Source of the DNA: Dermacentor variabilis
Taxonomy: Eukaryota; Arthropoda; Arachnida; Ixodida; Ixodidae
Reading direction: 5' to 3'
Length of the DNA stretch: 64,000 nt
Assembly: GCF_050947875.1 (NCBI RefSeq)
Contig: NC_134573.1
Location: 64,519,815 to 64,583,814, forward strand
Each line of letters opens with the position of its first letter. Within the stretch, counting starts at the first letter, position 1. A program made the translations under genes and the position numbers. This document shows positions 45,961 through 54,429 of the stretch, piece after piece. The notes beneath the pieces are model-generated. The model was given only the letters and a program-made list of their open reading frames with translations, was not told the DNA's origin and did no database searches.

Positions 45961-46926
45961 AGGCGTCTTAAATAAAATCCTGTTAGTTTAACGAATGCAA
46001 GGAGTGTTATGAAAACATAGTGCATGCATGCCCTCCGCTGAATTGCTCATAAAGATATGTAATTTTTGTGGGACAAAAAATTTCAACTCCGTTTCCGTTA
46101 GAGTAAACACATTTTCATGTTTGTTGTTTATGTACTCCTCGAAGTGATACTTCAGTAGATTTTGCTACAGTGTGCAAAAATTTACATAACGGCGACAGGT
46201 AGCATATAGCCACTGTTGCTCCTGCGTTCTAGATATTCAGGAACGAAAACCTAGTCAGTTGCATACAAGCACCTTTATTCTCTGGTTCCTGGGCTTTCCT
46301 TTTCCACTCATCTTTTTTCTATTTTCTTACTGAGCGTAAAACGGGTACGGGAGATGAAACCGGAGAGTAAAACTGAAATAAACTGAAATTAAAACAAACA
46401 GTTGGGTAGCATAAACCGATTTAGCGTGTTTATTTGCTCGTTCACAAGCAACAGGAAGTTGAAGGCGGCTACTTCATGTCTTGCCCGCGATAGAGTTACG
46501 CCCTAGAATGGAAACGGCATGTTTGTATTTGAATTCGGAAGCACCAACTGCATTCCCCTTTCATTTGATTATTTGAGGATTGGCAAACCGACCGCTGCGA
46601 AGTGAAATTCTGTGAGAACTCACCCGGCACCTCTCTAATGCCACCAACTGGAATTGATTTTGTTTCTATGCATAACCGAAAGTAACGCGACGCTAACATG
46701 GTAGCGACGCAAATTTGAATTGGCATCAGAGCACAGCGCACACGAAAGGCACGTTAAATCTCTGAAAATGTTGCTTATGTGCCGTCACAAATGCTGGCCT
46801 ACTTGTCATGGGAGCGTAGCGTCCTTCTCTCGTGTAAGTTAGTCAAGCACACAGCATGGGCCTTCACGAGGTACTGCAGTCAACCAACCTCGTGCATATC
46901 GCCTGCCGAACGAAGGAAGAAGAAGA
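45961..46926. other. No gene recognised; 5' flank of paralog 2
   Basis: AT-rich. A purine run GAAGGAAGAAGAAGA immediately precedes the ATG of the next gene, as in paralog 1. Confidence 0.45.
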
Positions 46927-48067
46927 ATGCATCCTACCACAGAGGTCACGTTTCCGAGCTCCCCCAAGGACGCTTCCGATGCTGAAATCTCAAGCCTCAG
47001 CTCCGAGTTCGAAGACGACAAAGCGCCCGTGGGCATACTCAAATCTGTAAACGGACATCGGCGACACAAAAAGCATCGCAAGAGATCCATCCGGTGGAGC
47101 ATTGGCTCTGAAGAAGACAGCCTCCAGCAGCAAAACGCCGTAACAGCCGGAAGCCATGCCGCGGTCGTCCATCCTGCAGCTGCGAATCCGTCACCGCCAC
47201 AGGGACCGCGTCAAAGGTTCGACGAAGATCCGCACGGGGCAGCCACACAGCAGGTAACGCCCATTGCTGGTCAAACACTTGCGGCGACCGCGACGTCACC
47301 AGCGTTGGCACCGAAACATCCGACCGCCGTAGCTGTGTTAGCTGTGCCCCAAGGAACGCCGGCTACTCAGCCGTCAGCGGCTGCGCCTTCACTTCCAGCG
47401 GTGCCGGCTGCGTTGGCGCCGCAACAGGCGCCGTCCATCTCGACAACAGGCACCATTAGCAACATCGATCCACGTTACGACATGAGCGAGGTGAGCAGCC
47501 CTGCCCAACTAGTCCCCGCTGCAGCGCCTGTGCCAGTCGCCAGTATACGGGGCCGTTCCACTACGACGCCACACCGGCACCCGAGAACGCCGCCGTCCAC
47601 GTTCCGGTGCAGCCCATTCCAACAGCGCAGGGTGTGTTCACTGTCCCGCGAGCATTACGCTGGGAGCGATGTTGATCCTGGCGCCGGCCTTCACAACGGT
47701 GGGTCTGCTCACCTTTTTCGTGATTTTCACCAACACGCTATTGATGGAGACGAATACTGGCGACGAGAGCGCAGAGCTGACGCCGCTCACCGACTTCAAA
47801 GCGCCTCCGACGAACGAGCACCCGAACACGCAGCTTACGACGCCGGCGAAGGCCCCGACCAATACGCGCGCCCACCGGAGAAATCGGGATTTGAAGAGCC
47901 GCTCTAGATTGGACGGGGAGCAACGGACAAAAAGGATTTACTTGTGCCGATCCTACGTAACCTGCGACCGCGCTGCACACGCCTTTGTGAGGCAAATGGG
48001 GCCCTCTTGTTGGGAAAATTATTCGTCTGACCTGCAATGTGGCGCTTTTGTGGAAGTTCTTTCCTAG
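46927..48067 (+). pseudogene. Putative PP1-docking membrane protein, paralog 2, frameshifted
   Basis: The ATG at 46927 follows the same purine-rich leader as paralog 1. GILK is at residues 36-39 and RSIRW at 53-57, a close match to the SILK and RVxF motifs, followed by GSEED. A GAATQQ block in the Ala/Pro-rich linker is shared with paralog 3. Near 47535 the homologous frame shifts: an HYDATPAPENAAVHVPVQPI segment is in another frame, and the transmembrane segment (APAFTTVGLLTFFVIFTNTL, about 47681-47740) with the TPLTDF tail is in a third. The original frame stays open by chance to 47907. Two frameshifts are needed to restore the family layout, so I call it decayed. A splicing explanation is not supported by obvious GT-AG sites, though I cannot rule it out. 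Confidence 0.65.
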
Positions 48068-49499
48068 ACAACATGGAATGACATAACTCGGCAACGTACC
48101 TCCAAGTGGGCAGGCTGTTGAAGAAGTCGTTTGGAACATTCACGCGCCAGAAATTTTGGATAATACGGCAACGCCTTACTAATGCTTTCGAATGCCAGCG
48201 CACATTTCTCTGCTCGGTCGGAAATAAAGCAACCAATGAAGCTGAATCGGGGAGCCTTTGTCAAAATGAGCCACATCGATTGCCCAGAGACACCCACGTG
48301 GAACGCCTTGTGATTAAACACAATGCCAAACGCCGTTACATGTGCTCCGACGAAAGATTTCGCGCTGACTGTACATTTTTGACGTTGCTTAGCAAAGCCA
48401 GAAAAAATTCCATGCCATATTATGAAACCGCTGGAAGGTCTAGAACCTGTATCGTGACTTCTTATTTCTATAAGAAGCTTCTAACGGGCCGCTAACGCAC
48501 TTTAGAAAGAAAGCAAGAGGGCGACAGCCGCTTTCGGTCCACGCGTTCTCCGCTCCACGTTTGTACTGAAGGCGAGCTGCAAAGAAATTTCGCTTAGACG
48601 AAACCTTTGTATTTAGCAGCATGCCGTGCTCAGCCATGGGCGGCGCCAGTATCTTGGTGAGCGGCCACGCGTTCCGCGTCATGCGTCACTCCGGCTAGCG
48701 GTAATATATGACGGCGTTTTTTACTTTTTATTTTCTACAGCGAAGCTATTTATGGGCTAGGATTGCGGGATTCTTCATGGCTTAACGTCGACAGAAAATA
48801 ATGGTGGGAAGATACCGGCGGCAGTGCAGGGCAGAGAATTGGCTCATACCCCGAGAGGCAGATGCTAAAAGCACTCAGCAAAGTTAAGCGAAGAGACCAT
48901 ACATTCTTTGGAATCACGCACATACAACATACGAACAGCAAACGTTTCAATAAAGAACACGCTCAAAACAAGCATCGGAACAACATAATTGATAAGGCCC
49001 TGCTGATAACAATGCGAAGCACATATTGCTTGCTCCCTGCATACGTTTCCCGGTAAAGATAGCTGTTGCGCAAGCTGCCGGGGTGACAGCAGCTTGCGAC
49101 GTGGGAAGTGACAATCCCTAGCCTTTCGTATATAAAAAAAACAGCCTAGCAATTGATTTCAATGTTGCTACAGGTTGATTACTGAAAGAAGAAAGCCAAA
49201 AAAGAAATCCTTTGCCACTAGCAAATTACTTTCGGTAAGGATTTTTCTTCTTTTTCTTGCTTTTTTTTGGTATCCGAAGTTATCCAGCGAGTTTTAGTTC
49301 AAAGAGCTACGATACAGTATCGGAGCCAACAACAGTGAGGAAATGAAGTCAGCTCGGCTCAACATTTCCACCGACGTCAAGACCAGTTTCAGTCGTGCAC
49401 GCTGCACCGAGGCAATAGAGCTTTAGTTAGTTTCGAGAAAAAAATGTGGGCAGTTTGCACTACGGGTGCACGGCTGGGTCATAGCGGAACTAGTTCCAG
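48068..49499. other. No gene recognised
   Basis: 1.4 kb with short frames and no domain. Confidence 0.45.
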
Positions 49500-49830
49500 C
49501 ATTTGCTTGTACTACTCGGTTTTGTTAAGTTTTGCGAGGTTATGCATGGCTCGGGTAGGCTCATTCTAAGTGTCGCTCGGTTTTGCTAACTTTTGCGAGG
49601 TTATGCATGTCTTGGCTAGGTTCACTATAAGTGTTGCTAGGTTTTGCCAAGTTCAGTGATGCAATGCATGGCTTGGCTAAGCTCATACCAAGCGCTGCTA
49701 GGTTTTGCTAAGTCTTACGAGCTTATGCATGGCTTATGCATGGCTTAGTATGCATGACTTAGTATGCATGGCATACTAAGTGTCGCCATGATATGCTGAG
49801 TTTGGCCAAGTTTTGCGAGGTCATACACGG
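49500..49830. repeat. 61-bp tandem repeat, about five degenerate units
   Basis: A T(C/A)GGTTTTG core recurs at 49516, 49577, 49638 and 49699, exactly 61 bp apart. A fifth, more diverged unit lies near 49795-49820. Each unit also contains GAGGTTATGCATGG(C/T)-like sequence. A short TATGCATGGCTTA sub-repeat has expanded near 49726-49770. Confidence 0.9.
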
Positions 49831-49844
49831 CCAGGCCGGTAAGC

Positions 49845-50515
49845 CTAACAAGCCCCAGCCATATCATAAAAATCGGGCGTCTCAGTTAAGCGCCAGCAAG
49901 ACACACGCATACAAGCCACAGTACGTGCATCACAATTTATTATGCACAATACTTCAGTATCAGTCGTCATCATCGGAGATCCAATCCTCGTCTTCGACGT
50001 CCCACCGTCGTCGTGGCCGTCGTCGTCGGTGGCGTCGGGGAAGGCTTCGCGAAGCACTTACAAAGCAGAGCTCTTCTGTTCAATGTTCCGCATCGAGCTC
50101 ACCGTGGAGAGATTCACATCGAACCAGGGCCGGTCACAGACGCGGCTGCTTTGCCCGAACTCTATGCCGAGGAATTCGCGCTGGTAGTGGCCGTTCGCAC
50201 CTCCCATAGATTTGCGGGCATGGCGTTGGAAGTTCTCGGTGACGCGCAGGCCCGGAAACTGATTCCCGGCGGCGCCGAGCATTCGGTAGGCAGCGTCCGT
50301 TGTCTCGGGCACAATACTCTGGATCCTCGGCTCAGCGACGGCGTTTCTCGGCGGCGGCCTCGGCGCGATGGGCAGGATCGGCGTCCCCTTCATCGGTGGT
50401 AGTCCCGCCGAGCCGCGCCACGAGCTTCCTTGTAGGTCACAGACGCTACAGGTGTGGCCAAACTCTATGGGCAGAAATTTGCGCTGGAATCGGCCGTTCG
50501 CACCCCCCCCCCCTT
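49845..50515 (-). pseudogene. Helitron-like protein fragment with duplicated Cys-motif module
   Basis: On the minus strand a module GANGHYQREFLGIEFGQ then VCDRPWFDVNLS lies at about 50200-50085. A second, partial copy GANGRFQRKFLPIEFGH then CSVCDLQGSS lies about 303 bp upstream (about 50505-50430). The VCDRxWF signature resembles the N-terminal region of Helitron-encoded proteins in arthropods, from memory. The frame 50393-50058 is open and GC-rich compared with the flanks, then stops. The start is not identifiable. Alternatives are an unrelated host exon or a chance frame; the repeat at protein level argues against chance. Confidence 0.4.
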
Positions 50516-50963
50516 GTCTCGGCGGGCTTCACGCTAGAAGTTGAGAGGTATGCCGCCGCGCTGGCCAGAGCGTTTACTCGTCTGTGACGTCACGACTCCG
50601 CCCTACGCGCGTCGGGTGCGAGGAGGTTACGTACTCGGCGCTCTCGCAAGTAGTTGCTAGGCAACGCGAGGCGGGGCAGAGTTAGGCTGGGTTTTCTGGT
50701 AACGCTCCCCGGCAGAACGAAAGCTTAAACAGCTCCGCTGTTCAACGTTCTGTGGGAATATAGAAGGAAATGTGACAGAAATGCGTTAGCATGACGTCGC
50801 AACTCCGAGATCTCCGATCCATGACTTAAATGGCGCTTACCACATTGCATGGTGTTGCTCAGGAGCTCACTCGGCGCACGTCCGGCTAATTCGACGTGCC
50901 CAGTGCCATTCAAGGTCATCCGTAGCAGCTTCCCTCCCATACACTATTTTCCACTGGCAGCAT

Positions 50964-50965
<2 letters not shown>
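50516..50965. other. No gene recognised
   Basis: GC-rich at first, then mixed. No domain. Confidence 0.45.
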
Positions 50966-50998
<33 letters not shown>

Positions 50999-51279
50999 TT
51001 TGTGGTACCCTCAAGGTACATAGTTGTACATTGCCGAGGGGAGGGGCAAGAATACATTCCAAGGGCAGAAAATACAGGATTTGTTCTAGGAATTCTCAGT
51101 GCAGGGAACAAAAGAGATATGAAAAAACTAGTAATGTATTTATAACAAACAAAAAAAGAGACTTACATAATACGAAAATAAAGAAGGAGTGCACTTTACT
51201 AAGCAGAACAATGTTCCCGAGTCAGTACGTAATTATGCCATTTGCCACCACAAATTGTTTTATGTTGAATATTGCATTC
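50966..51279 (-). mobile_element. CR1/L2-like LINE 3' end with AAAT-repeat tail
   Basis: On the minus strand a GTACCTTGAGGGTACCACA block leads into an AAATAAAT array (50966-51001). The LINE fragment at 29.5 kb ends with a similar GACCTTGAAGGTACAATAAA sequence, so this is the same kind of 3' end. No coding sequence remains. Confidence 0.65.
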
Positions 51280-51790
51280 TTAAAGGGACACTAAAGTGAT
51301 AAATGATTTCTTCTGCATCAGTAAATTACTGTTCTACAACACCAAAAACACCGCTCTTACAACCATAAGACGTTTGGTAAGCCAGAAAAAGCGCAAGAAC
51401 GAAATATGGGTGGCGACGCCTACTTGAGTTCCCGCACCTGGGGGCTGTGACGTCTTGGATTTTGATGACATCTTCAAGAGCCTACTAATTATATATAGCG
51501 GTACAGATTGACTACATTGTGTTCTAAAGGAACTAAATATTAAAAATGGCAAGCTTTGGGAACCCTTATTCAGCCAACGCGGCCCAAATGCGAAAACGTA
51601 CTTTGGAATCCCTGACGTCACGCTGACGTACCGGCGCTGGCGTTTCGGCGCGAAATTCAAATACTGATACTTGGACCTTCATTTTCTCATCTAATAATCA
51701 AACAAATTTTTTAATGACTGCCTTCAGGGTTCTCAAACAATGCTTCATCAGTCTAAACTGATTTACTGTTTCGCTTTAGTGTCCCTCTAA
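51280..51790. mobile_element. MITE with AGGGACACTAAAG inverted ends and TTAA-type target
   Basis: The element body is 51284-51786 (503 bp). Both ends read AGGGACACTAAAG inward, with looser pairing for another 40 bases. It is flanked by TTAA (51280-51283) and CTAA (51787-51790), a TTAA duplication with one change. That points to a piggyBac- or Kolobok-type origin. It carries no transposase. Confidence 0.85.
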
Positions 51791-52840
51791 AGATTGGGGT
51801 CACTGATTCCTACTAATGATGTCCGTAGATTCTTCCAGTCAGTTCAAGTCCTAGGAAGAAATGATTGTGAGCACGCGACGGTGTTACGACGGGGTACGTT
51901 AACTTTATGTACGTGATCACGACGAGCCGAATAATAAGGCGCAGGGTGGATCCAAAGAGGGCAAAGAGATGAGTTGTGGTAGTAGATTTTATGAAAAGGG
52001 GAAATGGGGGGTGTGATTCCTTTCTCCGAAGAAATAATAGTGAGATTTGAAGGGTGCTCTTCATTAATGTAACACTAGTGGTGCGATGGTTGTTATGGGA
52101 CCTTCTTGCAGTATAAGCAGCATTTTGTTCTTTGCTCTGTAAAGTGCGATTATTCATGTGAACTGATGTAGACAAAACAGGAACACAATATTCGTATTGT
52201 CCAACCCGGGACAAAGTGTATGTTTTCGTTGCTTTTCTTGCAATAATGACAGTTAGGAATGGGCAAGTAAGCTAAACAAGTATCACAACAGTATTACGCC
52301 CTCGCGAGAGTCATGCACCGCCAAGGTGCTGCTGTAACCGGTAGAAACTACAACGGAATCTCCTAAAGCAAAATATCCGCTGCGTACAGTAGCGCTGAAT
52401 TCATGACCAGAAAATTTGTACGTGCGCCGCAATCACTCTTCTCTTTATTTTTTTGCTTTATTTGAACACGCATTGCACCTCATGTCCATCGTCGTAATGT
52501 TTCACTGTTTCATATTGATCCAACATGCACCTATTGCCCAGCGTAAGTGGCCGCCATCAGTCTTTAGGCTAAGAATGCGGCCAACAATGAGAGCTTGAGC
52601 AGTGTGACGTCACCTCACGGGCGCACTCACTCAATGTGATTCACCCACTGCTATCCGAAGTCTTAGTTCGAGCGCACTGGTAAGACTTGTATGCATTGCG
52701 CATCTCGCATTTGAGGGGAAAGTGCTCGATTGAAGATCCATCGCTTCTTGCACGCTAAGGAACATGAGCGCCAGCCGCGAGCGCCGCTCGTCTCACAAGG
52801 CGCGAGTCCATCCGGAACAGAAGACGTACATAGTGACATC
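51791..52840. other. No gene recognised; 3' flank of paralog 3
   Basis: Short frames without domains. Confidence 0.45.
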
Positions 52841-53821
52841 CTATGCAAGGCCGTGCCGTAAACTCAGCGACTTTTGGAGGCCGTCGCCATGCACGGCCTC
52901 TGGAATTTCTACGCTAGAGCGATGTTTCTGGTACTCGCCATTGGTCGCCCGAATAGCGGGGGTCTCGGCATGTTTCGTTGTGTGAGCAGTCGCGTGTTTA
53001 TCTTTCGGGTGCATATCAAAGTCGGTGAGCGTCTCCATGCCTGCCGCTTTGGTGCTGGGTTCCGTGTCCAGCGGGTGCGCTTCGGTGAAGGCGACCGTGA
53101 CGAAGATGAGCAGAGCCAGCGTTCCCAAGGCCAGAAACAGGAGCACCACAGCCGCTGGCTCGATGGAGTCGTGAATTGAAGGGTTCGGCTCACTGGCAAA
53201 GTCGCCGCTTCCTATCGGCGCTGCAGCCATAGCCGAGGGCTGCAACGGAGTTGCGCCGCCAACGTCGTACGGTGCGCCTCTTTTGACGTATAGCGGTTGT
53301 ACATTAGGAGTAAGCGGAGGGACGAGTTGCGCCCGGCCTGGAACTGGCTGGGCAGGATATCCCACCGCGGTGGCAGTTTGACCTTCTTGGCGACCTACGA
53401 GAAATGCGTCGATTTGGTTGGCGGGGCCTTGAAAAGGCGAAAGTGACGTCTTTTGCCCTACTAACCCAGCTGGCATCGCCACCGCGGGGACCTTTCCCGC
53501 TACCCTGGCGGCAAGCAAGCCTTGCTGCGTGGCTGCCCCGGACGGATCTTGGGCGAGTTCTTCCGGCCGTACTTGTTGCGGTAACGTATTCGTAGTGGTC
53601 GCCGCAAGTGTGACCGAGCCGCGCCTTGAGGTGGCGGTGGAGACAGCTTGTGAAGCGGCTACGCGGTTTGTCTTGTCATAGCGCCACCGCACCGACCTGC
53701 CGTGATGCCGCTTGCCGTGACGCGCCTTGCCGTGTTGCTGGAAGTCCCTACCAGGATGGAGAATACTGGTCAGCGTCGTGAGCTCACCTCTGCCGTGTAC
53801 GCTGGCCATCGAGGAACGCAT
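52841..53821 (-). CDS. Putative membrane-anchored PP1-docking protein, paralog 3 (intact)
   Basis: 326 codons without intron from an ATG at 53821, preceded by purine-rich GACGAAGAAGACGAGGGAAG as in the paralogs. SILH at residues 19-22 corresponds to the SILK motif (last residue His instead of Lys or Arg). RSVRW at 42-46 is a perfect RVxF-type match ([KR]x[VI]x[FW]). The segment between is His/Lys/Arg-rich. Residues 50-215 are an Ala/Pro/Gln-rich linker with a GAATQQ block shared with paralog 2. One transmembrane helix lies at about 221-246 (LLFLALGTLALLIFVTVAF), followed by an 80-residue tail with LTDF shared with paralog 2. Charge distribution suggests a cytosolic N-terminus (type II orientation) and there is no signal peptide. 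Function is inferred from motifs only. Confidence 0.75.
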   Translation of the reverse strand: MRSSMASVHGRGELTTLTSILHPGRDFQQHGKARHGKRHHGRSVRWRYDKTNRVAASQAVSTATSRRGSVTLAATTTNTLPQQVRPEELAQDPSGAATQQGLLAARVAGKVPAVAMPAGLVGQKTSLSPFQGPANQIDAFLVGRQEGQTATAVGYPAQPVPGRAQLVPPLTPNVQPLYVKRGAPYDVGGATPLQPSAMAAAPIGSGDFASEPNPSIHDSIEPAAVVLLFLALGTLALLIFVTVAFTEAHPLDTEPSTKAAGMETLTDFDMHPKDKHATAHTTKHAETPAIRATNGEYQKHRSSVEIPEAVHGDGLQKSLSLRHGLA

Positions 53822-54429
53822 TATTGTCTTCCCTCGTCTTCTTCGTCTTTGTAACCTTGCCGTGTGCTGCAGTTAGATGCAACATGGTGCTCTTTGTCGA
53901 AGTCCGTTATACATAAGCCTAAGAAGTTGGCAATAGTTGTGGCCCTAAGCAGTTTTACCACCCGACCTTTGCCCCCATTCCTTGTTATGCTCAACACCAC
54001 TTGATCTATTAGAAGTGGACGATCAAACTAGACAGTACCTCTTGGTTGTGGTGACGATGATGATTCCTTATTTAATGGCACAGACCCACTCTGCGGGATA
54101 GGCCACGAACCGGGTGGTATTGGGATATAAAAAAGGGGAAACGAAGTAACCGAACGTGTGAGAGAAACCGATAATAAATTAAATAAGATAGTGTGCAATA
54201 AGGTAGTCAGCCTCGCATGAACAGGTAGAGTAATAAGAGCCTAATTATAAATATAACTAAAATAAATTGCCAGTGTCAGCCAAATTTTGAATAATAATTT
54301 CATCAATAATAATATTGTGAACTTCTTTTTCTGCTACTGGAATTTTTTCATTTTATTAGTTATTGCAGGAGAAATAAGGAAATCATAGAAAATGGGAAAT
54401 ATTAATGCGGTAGCCTTTCTGTGTTTGGT
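53822..54429. other. No gene; possible LINE 3' untranslated remnant on the minus strand
   Basis: AT-rich. Near 54055-54125 the minus strand reads CCTATCCCGCAGAGTGGGTC and then CTGTGCCATTAAATAAGG, followed by a short ATCATCATC run, which looks like a LINE 3' end. No coding remnant is visible. Confidence 0.4.

Noticed and set aside
46927..47907. Reading paralog 2 as an intact 326-codon protein
   Set aside because: After about residue 203 the frame loses all similarity to the paralogs, while the transmembrane segment and LTDF tail are found in another frame.
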